NCBI GenBank assembly: GCA_964358085.1 | Contig: CAYHNU010000036.1 | Location: forward strand, 1 to 5,559 | Origin: GWC2-45-19 sp964358085 | GTDB lineage: Bacteria > Patescibacteriota > Microgenomatia > CAZETR01 > Amesbacteraceae | Reading direction: 5' to 3' | DNA: 5,559 bases | Shown: piece after piece, positions 1 through 5,207 of the stretch | How the letters are laid out: every line of letters begins with the position of its first letter | How positions within the stretch are numbered: the stretch's first letter is position 1 | Notes under the pieces: generated by a model | Databases searched by the model: none | What the model was told of the DNA's origin: nothing | The model's input: only the letters and a program-made list of their open reading frames with translations | Made by a program: the position numbers and the translations under genes

Positions 1-1180
1 TACCGCCTAAAGAAATGCGGATAAATTTGCGGCCTAAAGCCCTGGCTATGGATTTGCCAATGGAGGTTTTACCCACACCCGGGGGACCGGCAAAACAAAG
101 AATGGTGGGGGATTGAGCGTCGTTGGTGGTTTTTTGTTTCTGACGTAATTTCATGACGGCTAAGTATTCCACGATTCTTTCTTTAACTTTTTTCAGGCCA
201 TAGTGGTCGGCATCTAAAACTTTGGCGGCGGAAGAAATAGAAACATGGTTTGGGGAAAGCTTGGCCCAGGGCATATCGGCCAACCAGTCCAGATAGGTTC
301 TGATGTAATTACTTTCCGGATTGTTGGGATTCATTTGCGACAATCTGGAAAGCTCTTTCTCGGCCTTTTTGCGGGTTTCCGGCGACATCTTGGCAGCTTT
401 GACGCGGCGTTTTAAATCTCCCCGATCACTGTCTTCGTCTTCCTCCGTCTCATCTGAACCCAACTTCTTCAGTTCATCCTGAATTGTGCGCTTGCGCTCA
501 CGCAAAATTTGCTCGCGCATATTGCGTTCAAATTTGGCTTGGGTCTTGGAGGCAATGGAATGTTCCAGATCCATAACTTTGACCTCGTGAGATAAGTGCT
601 GGAGAACTTTTTCCAGACGCTCGTTAACCGATAGGGTTTGCAGCAATTCCTGCTTGACTGCGGTAATGAGGTCTAAGGAATTGGCAACCTGATCTGCCAA
701 CTCGGCCGCGGACACGCCGGACATAAGGCGCATAAAAACCAGAAAATCCATGGATTTCCCCAGATCAAAAGCTTTTTTGTATTCAGAAATAATTTGTTTG
801 ACTACGGCTATTTGAGTGTCGGATTGAATTTGGGGCTCGGGAAGGGGTTCAGCGGTAGCTACAAAAAACGGCCCGGTAGAGATAACCGGACCTAATTTGA
901 CCCGACTGACGCCGCGGACGACGGCGAATAATTCATTGCCTGAAGAAATTACCTGCTCGATAACGCACAGAGTGCCTACGTCGTAAAGATCCTGGGCTTC
1001 AGGATTGGCCACCGGTTGGCGCTGGGCCACAAAAACCGCTTGTTTGTCGGCCGCAAAAGCTGCTTGAATGCCGGCGCTGCTTTTGGGACGGCCAAAAGTA
1101 AGAACAGCATCAGTGTGGGGAAATACTACGCCTTCGCGGAGAGCGATAACCGGATAGACTTTTGAAGGAAGGGTGTCCAT
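1..1180 (-). CDS. lon: ATP-dependent protease Lon (N-terminal half, cut by window edge)
   Basis: Lon is a cytosolic ATP-dependent serine protease that degrades misfolded and regulatory proteins. The first 393 codons are present; the rest of the AAA+ module and the Ser-Lys protease domain lie beyond the left edge. Residues 8-200 are the LON substrate-binding domain, opening with the typical VYPVIALREGVVFPH. Residues about 185-285 are the charged, helical coiled-coil region, with a strongly acidic stretch at about 241-252 (many E and D). Residues 291-305 (NYIRTYLDWLADMPW) and 325-341 (ADHYGLKKVKERIVEYL) are the conserved Lon linker before the ATPase. The Walker A motif GPPGVGKT is at 365-372. 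The start is the ATG at 1178-1180, which gives the usual Lon N terminus. A nearer-upstream ATG at 1195-1197 is out of frame and stops at once. No Shine-Dalgarno is visible. The gene begins 17 nt after the PAP2 stop, so co-transcription is likely. Family assignment is near certain. Confidence 0.97.
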   Translation of the reverse strand, partial: MDTLPSKVYPVIALREGVVFPHTDAVLTFGRPKSSAGIQAAFAADKQAVFVAQRQPVANPEAQDLYDVGTLCVIEQVISSGNELFAVVRGVSRVKLGPVISTGPFFVATAEPLPEPQIQSDTQIAVVKQIISEYKKAFDLGKSMDFLVFMRLMSGVSAAELADQVANSLDLITAVKQELLQTLSVNERLEKVLQHLSHEVKVMDLEHSIASKTQAKFERNMREQILRERKRTIQDELKKLGSDETEEDEDSDRGDLKRRVKAAKMSPETRKKAEKELSRLSQMNPNNPESNYIRTYLDWLADMPWAKLSPNHVSISSAAKVLDADHYGLKKVKERIVEYLAVMKLRQKQKTTNDAQSPTILCFAGPPGVGKTSIGKSIARALGRKFIRISLGG

Positions 1181-1197
1181 TTCTAGCAGTCTAGCAT

Positions 1198-1656
1198 TTA
1201 GAGTGATAATCTGTCAAGGAGTTTGTGGACGTGCAGGCGGTGGGCGGTCCAGGCGACCACGGAACCGATAACTATGCCCCCTAAAATATCTAATGGGTAG
1301 TGAACTCCACCCAAGATGCGGCTGACTCCGATGGCTAAACTGAAAATGATGAGGGGGATACCCCATTTATACTTGTGCAGATAGAAGGACACGGAAATGG
1401 CAAAGGCGGCGGCAGTGTGATTGCTGGGAAAAGATCCGTCGGAGGAATAACCGGCCAAGGGGGCATTACCATTGGTTACAAACGGCCTGGGGACAGCGAA
1501 AAAATCTTTGAGGAATTTGCTAATGAGCCAGGCCACAAAGGCGCTAATGACGGCATGAAGGACCATCTCCCGCTTTTTCTTTAACCAGAGAACAGGTAAC
1601 AGAGAAAAGAGAAAAAAAATAGCGTAGTCCGCGAAAAATATGATAAGACTATTCAT
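1198..1656 (-). CDS. PAP2-family membrane phosphatase (lipid phosphatase, BcrC-like)
   Basis: This is a 152-residue integral membrane protein of the PAP2 superfamily, which removes phosphate from lipid (pyro)phosphates. BcrC-like members recycle undecaprenyl pyrophosphate, the carrier for peptidoglycan synthesis. All three signature motifs are visible: K50 six residues before R57-P58 (KDFFAVPRP), P77-S78-N79-H80, and SRxxxxxHxxxD with R113, H119 and D123. The second motif is PSNH rather than the commoner PSGH, but the catalytic H80 and H119 are kept. Hydrophobic segments at about 5-25, 33-50, 83-95, 101-118 and 122-140 suit a 5-TM fold. I chose the ATG at 1656, which overlaps the end of the L,D-transpeptidase gene by 8 nt. 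A GTG at 1668 would add only four residues. Neither has a Shine-Dalgarno, so translational coupling is likely. The undecaprenyl-PP role is inferred from the family and from the L,D-transpeptidase neighbour; phosphatidylglycerophosphate or another lipid phosphate is possible. Confidence 0.92.
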   Translation of the reverse strand: MNSLIIFFADYAIFFLFSLLPVLWLKKKREMVLHAVISAFVAWLISKFLKDFFAVPRPFVTNGNAPLAGYSSDGSFPSNHTAAAFAISVSFYLHKYKWGIPLIIFSLAIGVSRILGGVHYPLDILGGIVIGSVVAWTAHRLHVHKLLDRLSL

Positions 1657-2311
1657 GGACGACGACACGAGTGCCGGGGTTGGAGTCGGTGGACCGGACG
1701 GCCCATTGACCTTCGGGGACTTGCGGATCGGTCCAGTAAAATAACTTTTCGGCGATGGGGGTAGGAGCGTTGACGCATCCGTGGCTCATGGGTTTACCGA
1801 AATTCTGATGCCAATAGGTGCCATGAATGCCAAAGTCGCCTTTGAAAAACATGGCGTAGGGAACGTTGGGTAAATAGTAGTAAGTGTTGGTGGCCCGATT
1901 GCCGCCTTCCATTTTAGTAGCTCGGACTTTGTACCAGATGGCGTACTCTCCCGGCGGAGTCTTGCCCCACAACCCGGAGGAAATTAAACTTTCCAAAAAA
2001 ATGGAGTTGCCCTGGTGGGCGATAAGTTTCTGATCTGACAGATCGACCTCTATCCACTTTTTGTCGGTGGAGGTACCCAGAACTTTTTTCTGGGACTCGG
2101 ATAGAGTTTCGGCTAATGAGGTGAGAGGAGTAATAGGTAAGTTATTCCAAACGGCGATCGTCTGGGTGGGATCAATTCCGGTTTTGGATAGATCGGCAGG
2201 ACAGCCGGCGAAACTTTGGGCCTTGGAAACAGAGAGGAAAGTGAGACGGATAACGCCGATAGCCATGGCAGTACCCACAATGAGGAAAATCATGGGTTTA
2301 GTCAGCTGCAT
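1649..2311 (-). CDS. Membrane-anchored L,D-transpeptidase (YkuD domain)
   Basis: The YkuD family comprises extracytoplasmic cysteine transpeptidases that form 3-3 peptidoglycan cross-links or attach proteins to the wall. The 220-residue product has an N-terminal hydrophobic anchor at about residues 7-26 (IFLIVGTAMAIGVIRLTFL) and a linker. A YkuD domain follows from about 85 to 217, beginning with KKWIEVDLSDQKLIAHQ. The active-site signature is H163 followed by S177-H178-G179-C180-V181-N182, with C180 as the nucleophile. The His-to-Ser spacing and the SHGCVN block fit the family exactly. The ATG at 2311 is 4 nt after the HMA gene stop, and no Shine-Dalgarno is visible. The 3' end overlaps the PAP2 gene. 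Together with PAP2 it suggests a cell-wall block inside the operon. There is no peptidoglycan-binding domain, so localisation relies on the membrane anchor. Confidence 0.95.
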   Translation of the reverse strand: MQLTKPMIFLIVGTAMAIGVIRLTFLSVSKAQSFAGCPADLSKTGIDPTQTIAVWNNLPITPLTSLAETLSESQKKVLGTSTDKKWIEVDLSDQKLIAHQGNSIFLESLISSGLWGKTPPGEYAIWYKVRATKMEGGNRATNTYYYLPNVPYAMFFKGDFGIHGTYWHQNFGKPMSHGCVNAPTPIAEKLFYWTDPQVPEGQWAVRSTDSNPGTRVVVHE

Positions 2312-2315
2312 GCGA

Positions 2316-2525
2316 TCAATCTACTACTTTATATCCCGTTTTGGCAATAGTGGATTTTATAATTTCGGGACTTATTTTTGAATTATCAAATTCTACAGCG
2401 GTTTCTTGCCTGGCGTAGTTGGTTTGGGAATTTTTTACACCAGGCACTTCTTCCAGGTCCATGTCGATATTAAGCGCGCAGGCTACACAATGCATCCCAG
2501 AAATTTTGAAAGTTTGTTTGGTCAT
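2316..2525 (-). CDS. HMA heavy-metal-binding protein (CopZ-like)
   Basis: This is a 69-residue stand-alone heavy-metal-associated domain of ferredoxin-like beta-alpha-beta-beta-alpha-beta fold. The metal site is GMHCVAC, with thiols C13 and C16. The remainder (MDLEEVPGVKNSQTNYARQE, then AVEFDNSKISPEIIKSTIAKTGYKV) follows the HMA pattern to its end, so the gene is full length. Such proteins carry Cu(I), Ag(I) or another soft metal to transporters. There is no signal peptide, so it is cytosolic. Its ATG shares one base with the TAA stop of the upstream DsbD_2/cupredoxin gene (TAATG), a classic coupling junction. This makes that membrane protein its probable partner. Copper is the best guess for the metal because of the neighbouring cupredoxin domain; mercury or silver cannot be excluded. 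Confidence 0.92.
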   Translation of the reverse strand: MTKQTFKISGMHCVACALNIDMDLEEVPGVKNSQTNYARQETAVEFDNSKISPEIIKSTIAKTGYKVVD

Positions 2526-3520
2526 TAATTAATTACGTTTATGGTGCCGGTGTACATGCCCATGCCGCAGGCGAAGGTAAGAAGGCCGGTTTGGGTAGGC
2601 GTAAAAGTAACACCGGTAGTACCGGTTGGAGGCAGAACTTTGGTGATATTAAGAGTGGGAATCGTAAAGACAGAAGCGCAGGAATAAGTACCTTGGGTGA
2701 CTAAACTTAAATTAACCGGCTGGTTAATTTTGACAGAAAAATTGTGAGGAGAATAGCCATTGTTGAAGACGTTAATGGTAACGTCGTTGGTAGCGGCCGA
2801 AGCAACGGCTGGTGACAAAAACGTAGTTTTGAAAGCCCAGACCCAATTGTTAAATGAATATTTGGAGCCGGTTAAGACTAGGGCACCATTAATGGACATG
2901 AAGGCGACGAAGACGACTAGAAGAGCGGCGGATTTAAAAAATCTGACTCTAAAGCTTTCAGATAATTTTGTGGTCAGCCAGCCAACAACCAAAAATAACG
3001 GCGCTGTGCCCAGGACAAAGGCAAACATTGTAATGGCGCCGGCCAAAGGATTGCCGGTAGAAATAGCCAAAACTTCCATGGCTTGGGTGACACCACAAGG
3101 AATAAGAACGGTGAAGACACCTAAAATCGCCGGAGCAAAAACAGACGGATTCTTGGTTTGACCCCGTAAAAGTTTACCTACCCATTTAGGTGGCTGGATG
3201 ACGAAGTAGCGGAAAATAGGATGTATGTCGAGCATGCTGCCAGCCAATCCCAACATAAAAACGGCGGCGACAACTTGAAACCAGATACGCATTGTTGTGG
3301 TGAGCTGGAAAAGAGAACCGAAATAGCCTAAAAGGGCTCCGAGGAGAGTGTAAGCAAGAAGTTTGCTAATTAAAAAAACCATTGTGGGAATGGCGTCATG
3401 AAGTTTGCCTTTTTTTTCTGCCGTGGTAGCTAGAGTGGCAGTTAACAACCCTCCCTGGACGGCCAAGCAGGAAAGACCGCCCGTAGTCAAACCCGTTAAA
3501 AAAATGATCCAGTAATTCAT
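2525..3520 (-). CDS. DsbD_2/TauE-SafE-like membrane protein fused to a C-terminal cupredoxin domain
   Basis: The 331-residue product has about six transmembrane segments (about 4-30, 46-72, 79-97, 127-152, 160-183, 197-217) of the DsbD_2 (cytochrome c biogenesis/sulfite exporter) type. C18 in GLTTGGLSCLAVQGGLL and C142 in IPCGVTQAMEVLAI lie in TM1 and TM4, like the redox pair of CcdA/DsbD. Residues about 246-331 form a cupredoxin-like beta domain outside the membrane, with candidate copper ligands H259, C281, C318, M320 and M322 (FACGMGM). The likely role is transmembrane metal or thiol handling linked to copper. I chose the ATG at 3520 because MNYWIIFLTGLTTGG is a natural start for this family. 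An in-frame GTG at 3598 would add 26 unremarkable polar residues and starts inside palindrome copy 1. The next gene encodes the HMA protein and overlaps by one base, supporting a shared metal pathway. The exact substrate is unknown. Confidence 0.88.
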   Translation of the reverse strand: MNYWIIFLTGLTTGGLSCLAVQGGLLTATLATTAEKKGKLHDAIPTMVFLISKLLAYTLLGALLGYFGSLFQLTTTMRIWFQVVAAVFMLGLAGSMLDIHPIFRYFVIQPPKWVGKLLRGQTKNPSVFAPAILGVFTVLIPCGVTQAMEVLAISTGNPLAGAITMFAFVLGTAPLFLVVGWLTTKLSESFRVRFFKSAALLVVFVAFMSINGALVLTGSKYSFNNWVWAFKTTFLSPAVASAATNDVTINVFNNGYSPHNFSVKINQPVNLSLVTQGTYSCASVFTIPTLNITKVLPPTGTTGVTFTPTQTGLLTFACGMGMYTGTINVIN

Positions 3521-3540
3521 TTTGTCTTTATATTTGGTAA

Positions 3541-3546
3541 AGTATA
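3541..3546 (-). promoter_or_regulatory. Candidate -10 box of the minus-strand operon
   Basis: On the minus strand the sequence reads CGTTATACTTTACC, giving a TATACT hexamer 20 nt before the chosen ATG at 3520. No good -35 (TTGACA-like) hexamer is found 16-18 nt upstream; the best-placed hexamer is TACCAA. If used, this promoter would exclude the GTG start at 3598 and would leave palindrome copy 1 upstream of the transcript. Evidence is limited to the one hexamer. Confidence 0.3.
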
Positions 3547-3590
3547 ACGAAGCCGTGCCGATTTTGGTAGTGAGGAAAGAATGTTGTTCT

Positions 3591-3612
3591 TGTTCCACCT
3601 AAGAGGTGGAAC
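3591..3612 (+). repeat. REP-like palindrome, copy 1 (loop AAG)
   Basis: The arms are GTTCCACCT (3592-3600) and AGGTGGAAC (3604-3612), perfectly complementary over 9 bp around the loop AAG. The base before the left arm is T in all three copies in this orientation; here it faces G3613, a possible wobble pair. The copy sits 22 nt before the transposase ATG and 71 nt upstream of the ATG of the divergent DsbD_2/cupredoxin gene. It lacks the AATTA tail shared by copies 2 and 3. Confidence 0.93.
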
Positions 3613-3619
3613 GGTTTTG

Positions 3620-3628
3620 TGATATCAT
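3620..3628 (+). promoter_or_regulatory. Candidate extended -10 promoter of the RAYT gene (leaderless)
   Basis: The bases TGA-TATCAT form a TGn extended -10 followed by a TATAAT-like hexamer (3623-3628). It ends 6 nt before the ATG at 3635, so transcription would begin at or next to the start codon. This fits the absence of a Shine-Dalgarno upstream of the gene. No -35 match is visible; the position 17 nt upstream falls in the loop and right arm of palindrome copy 1. The call rests on motif and spacing only. Confidence 0.4.
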
Positions 3629-3634
3629 TATTTT

Positions 3635-4315
3635 ATGGCGGGAAGAGAAGAGCCTTTGGTTACGGGTGAGTATTACCATGTTTTTAATCGAGGGGTGGCC
3701 AAGCTTCCTGTTTTTGTTGCTAAACAGGATTATCAGCAAGCCATGTTAGGATTAAACTATTATCGTTTTATCAAGCCGCCAATAAAACTCTCCCGGTTTA
3801 AAAGACTTAATACCCAAAGCAAAACTGAATTTTTGTCAAAGCTTAGCGGAATCGGAAACAAGTTGGTGGATATTGTTAGTTTTACATTAATGCCCAACCA
3901 TTTTCATTTACTTCTTAAGCAGACGGCTGACAATGGCATAGCCAGATATTTGAGCCTGTTTACCAATAGCTATACTCGCTACTTTAATACTAAACTCTGT
4001 AGACCTGGACCTTTGTTTCAAGGAGTTTTTAAAGTAGTCCATGTTGACAACAACGCCCAACTTTTACATTTATCCCGTTATATTCATTTGAATCCTTATG
4101 TCTCAGGAATTGTTAACAAAGTGGATTTGCTAGCTTATCCTTGGTCATCCTTGCCTTATTATCTGGCTGGCACAAAGGACATTATCGAGCCCTCGTCTAT
4201 TCTTTCCCAATTCAAAAACCCTCCAGGTTATCGAGACTTTGTTTTAAATCATGCTGACTATGCCCGGGAATTGGAATCGGTCAAACATTTGACCATAGAT
4301 ATTGAATTGACATAA
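3635..4315 (+). CDS. rayT: REP-associated tyrosine transposase (Y1_Tnp, IS200-like HUH enzyme)
   Basis: This 226-residue single-domain Y1 HUH endonuclease family protein cuts single-stranded DNA beside hairpins and forms a 5' phosphotyrosine link. The N-terminal EYYHVFNRGV (12-21) is the typical first strand. The metal-binding HUH motif is H89-F90-H91 within LMPNHFHLLLKQ. Y113 in NSYTRYFN is the likely catalytic tyrosine. The GPLFQGVFKVVHVD block (125-138) and YIHLNPYVSGIV (149-160) follow the COG1943 pattern, and WSSLPYYL continues it. The length is normal and the frame is intact, so it is probably functional. The ATG at 3635 is the first good start; there is no Shine-Dalgarno. It is the only plus-strand gene, between inverted palindromes (copies 1 and 2), which is why I call it RAYT rather than an ordinary IS200 transposase. 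Its TAA stop is part of the 27-bp sequence shared by copies 2 and 3. Which DNA it cuts is inferred. Confidence 0.92.
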   Translation: MAGREEPLVTGEYYHVFNRGVAKLPVFVAKQDYQQAMLGLNYYRFIKPPIKLSRFKRLNTQSKTEFLSKLSGIGNKLVDIVSFTLMPNHFHLLLKQTADNGIARYLSLFTNSYTRYFNTKLCRPGPLFQGVFKVVHVDNNAQLLHLSRYIHLNPYVSGIVNKVDLLAYPWSSLPYYLAGTKDIIEPSSILSQFKNPPGYRDFVLNHADYARELESVKHLTIDIELT

Positions 4316-4339
4316 TTGTTCCACCTCTTAGGTGGAACA
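4313..4339 (-). repeat. REP-like palindrome, copy 2 (inverted, loop CTT on +)
   Basis: The arms are GTTCCACCT (4318-4326) and AGGTGGAAC (4330-4338) with loop CTT on the plus strand, so the copy is inverted relative to copies 1 and 3. A flanking T-A pair (4317/4339) extends the stem to 10 bp. The whole 27 nt is the exact reverse complement of copy 3 at 5175-5201, including the AATTA tail. The first three bases on the plus strand are the TAA stop codon of the transposase. Confidence 0.93.
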
Positions 4340-4348
4340 GTCTTTTTT
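4317..4348 (+). terminator. Rho-independent terminator of the RAYT gene, formed by palindrome copy 2
   Basis: The 10-bp stem with a 3-nt loop is followed on the plus strand by AGTC and a run of six T (4343-4348). It begins one base after the transposase stop codon. On the minus strand the hairpin is followed by AATTATG with no T run, so it should not terminate hydrolase transcripts efficiently. The T run is offset 4 nt from the stem, which may weaken it. Confidence 0.65.
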
Positions 4349-4363
4349 ATTTCTGTTATATAG

Positions 4364-5164
4364 TTATAAACTATTAACCAACTCGCTAACTACATATTTT
4401 GGATTTTGATAGAGGATGGTATGTCCACCTTTCACCACAACAAGCTTTGAATTTTCTACTTTTTTGTGAATTTCCCTCGCACGGTCGATTGGACAAACAT
4501 AAGTATCTTTATCTCCCCAGACTAGTACTAAAGGAGCTTTCAACTTTGTATAATCTATCCCCACTCTATTCGGGTCATTGAGGTTATTCAATGCCAGTTT
4601 TGTCATTAGTATTTTTTCTTTAACTACATTTTCATTAATATTTTCAAATGGAGTACCAAAATAGAGATTAATTGCTAATTTTTTTAAAATCTTTGGCGTA
4701 AAACGCGAGCCAAGAAGTCTGGAGTAATAGGGAAGAAAATTTGATAAATCACTGTACCAGCTTTTTATTTTTGGACCTAAAATTCCATCAACAATTATTA
4801 ATGTTTTAACTTTGGAGGGATAGTTAAAGGAGTATACACTTGCAAGTCCTCCACCCCATGACTGGCCCATGATGATAAATTGCTTAACGTTAAGTTTTAG
4901 TAATAATTTGTCTAATAAATTTGCGTAATCCTTGTAATTCCAAATTGTTTTGGGTGCTTCAGAGCGTATCAGTCCGGGGTGTTCGGGAGCAATAACGTAA
5001 AAGTATTTGGCAAGTTCAATAATAACTTTATCATTCCCCCATAGACCTTGCTTCCTCGCTGCCCACCCATGCAAAAATATTAATGTTTGCTTTTTGGGAT
5101 CGCCAGCTATCCGATAATAAATAGTTAAGTTATCAACAGTGATCTTATAATCTTTCAGATCCAT
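4364..5164 (-). CDS. Alpha/beta-fold hydrolase (substrate unknown)
   Basis: This is a 266-residue alpha/beta hydrolase. The oxyanion-hole strand is TLIFLHGWAA (H32-G33). The nucleophile elbow is GQSWGG with S102, the acid is probably D220 in VWGDKD (D218 is the alternative), and the base is H248 in GGHTILYQNP. A helical cap lies at about 130-205. There is no signal peptide, so it is cytosolic. The family covers esterases, lipases, C-C hydrolases and dehalogenases, and nothing here fixes the substrate. I chose the ATG at 5164; an in-frame GTG at 5182 lies inside palindrome copy 3 and adds six residues. The only SD-like motif, AGGTGG, is supplied by the palindrome 14 nt upstream, which is far. 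By eye the gene is about one-third G+C, with AT-rich codons, against about half for lon and the L,D-transpeptidase gene, suggesting later acquisition. It lies between exact 27-bp inverted repeats, convergent with the transposase and 43 nt after the thioredoxin-like gene. Confidence 0.9.
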   Translation of the reverse strand: MDLKDYKITVDNLTIYYRIAGDPKKQTLIFLHGWAARKQGLWGNDKVIIELAKYFYVIAPEHPGLIRSEAPKTIWNYKDYANLLDKLLLKLNVKQFIIMGQSWGGGLASVYSFNYPSKVKTLIIVDGILGPKIKSWYSDLSNFLPYYSRLLGSRFTPKILKKLAINLYFGTPFENINENVVKEKILMTKLALNNLNDPNRVGIDYTKLKAPLVLVWGDKDTYVCPIDRAREIHKKVENSKLVVVKGGHTILYQNPKYVVSELVNSL

Positions 5165-5174
5165 ATTATTAATA

Positions 5175-5201
5175 TGTTCCACCTAAGAGGTGGAACAATT
5201 A
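5175..5201 (+). repeat. REP-like palindrome, copy 3 (loop AAG)
   Basis: The arms are GTTCCACCT (5176-5184) and AGGTGGAAC (5188-5196) with loop AAG, in the same orientation as copy 1. T5175 and A5197 extend the stem to 10 bp. It shares 27 identical bases with the reverse complement of copy 2. It lies between two minus-strand genes, 6 nt past the stop of the thioredoxin-like gene and 10 nt before the hydrolase ATG. No T run follows on the minus strand, so it is not an obvious terminator; it would put a hairpin in any read-through transcript. Confidence 0.93.
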
Positions 5202-5207
5202 CCAGTC

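Larger units (their letters stand above)
3591..4339 (+). mobile_element. RAYT gene with inverted REP-like palindromes (REPtron-like unit)
   Basis: A single Y1 HUH transposase gene is bracketed by two copies of the same imperfectly symmetric palindrome in opposite orientation: loop AAG on the left, loop CTT on the right. This is the layout described for REP-associated tyrosine transposases. It differs from an IS200/IS605 element in having no tnpB and no obvious distinct left and right ends. No target-site duplication is visible, which is expected for single-strand HUH transposition. A third palindrome copy at 5175-5201 may extend the unit to include the alpha/beta hydrolase. Element boundaries are my inference. 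Confidence 0.65.

Noticed and set aside
1375..1584. Plus-strand open frame opposite the PAP2 gene
   Set aside because: It lies antisense to a gene with all three PAP2 motifs, and its glycine- and lysine-rich product resembles no family.
2061..2381. Plus-strand open frame opposite the L,D-transpeptidase and HMA genes
   Set aside because: It is a shadow of two well-supported minus-strand genes and has no recognisable domain.
2760..3161. Plus-strand open frame opposite the DsbD_2/cupredoxin gene
   Set aside because: It is antisense to a clear membrane protein and shows no motif of its own.
3521..3598. N-terminal extension of the DsbD_2/cupredoxin protein from the GTG at 3598
   Set aside because: The 26 extra residues are polar and not typical of the family, the start lies inside the palindrome, and a TATACT box falls within the extension; the ATG at 3520 gives a natural TM1 start.
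3591..4339. Canonical IS200/IS605 insertion sequence
   Set aside because: There is no tnpB and no distinct left and right ends; the same palindrome occurs inverted on both sides and again beyond the next gene, which fits RAYT/REP better.
4399..4581. Plus-strand open frame opposite the hydrolase 3' end
   Set aside because: It is antisense to the D220/H248 catalytic region of the hydrolase and has no domain of its own.
3591..5201. Three repeats read as a CRISPR array
   Set aside because: Centre-to-centre spacing is about 726 and 858 nt, the middle copy is inverted, genes fill the spaces, and no cas gene is present.
5175..5201. Palindrome copy 3 as a rho-independent terminator of the thioredoxin-like gene
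   Set aside because: On the minus strand the hairpin is followed by ATATTAATAAT with no T run, unlike copy 2 on the plus strand.
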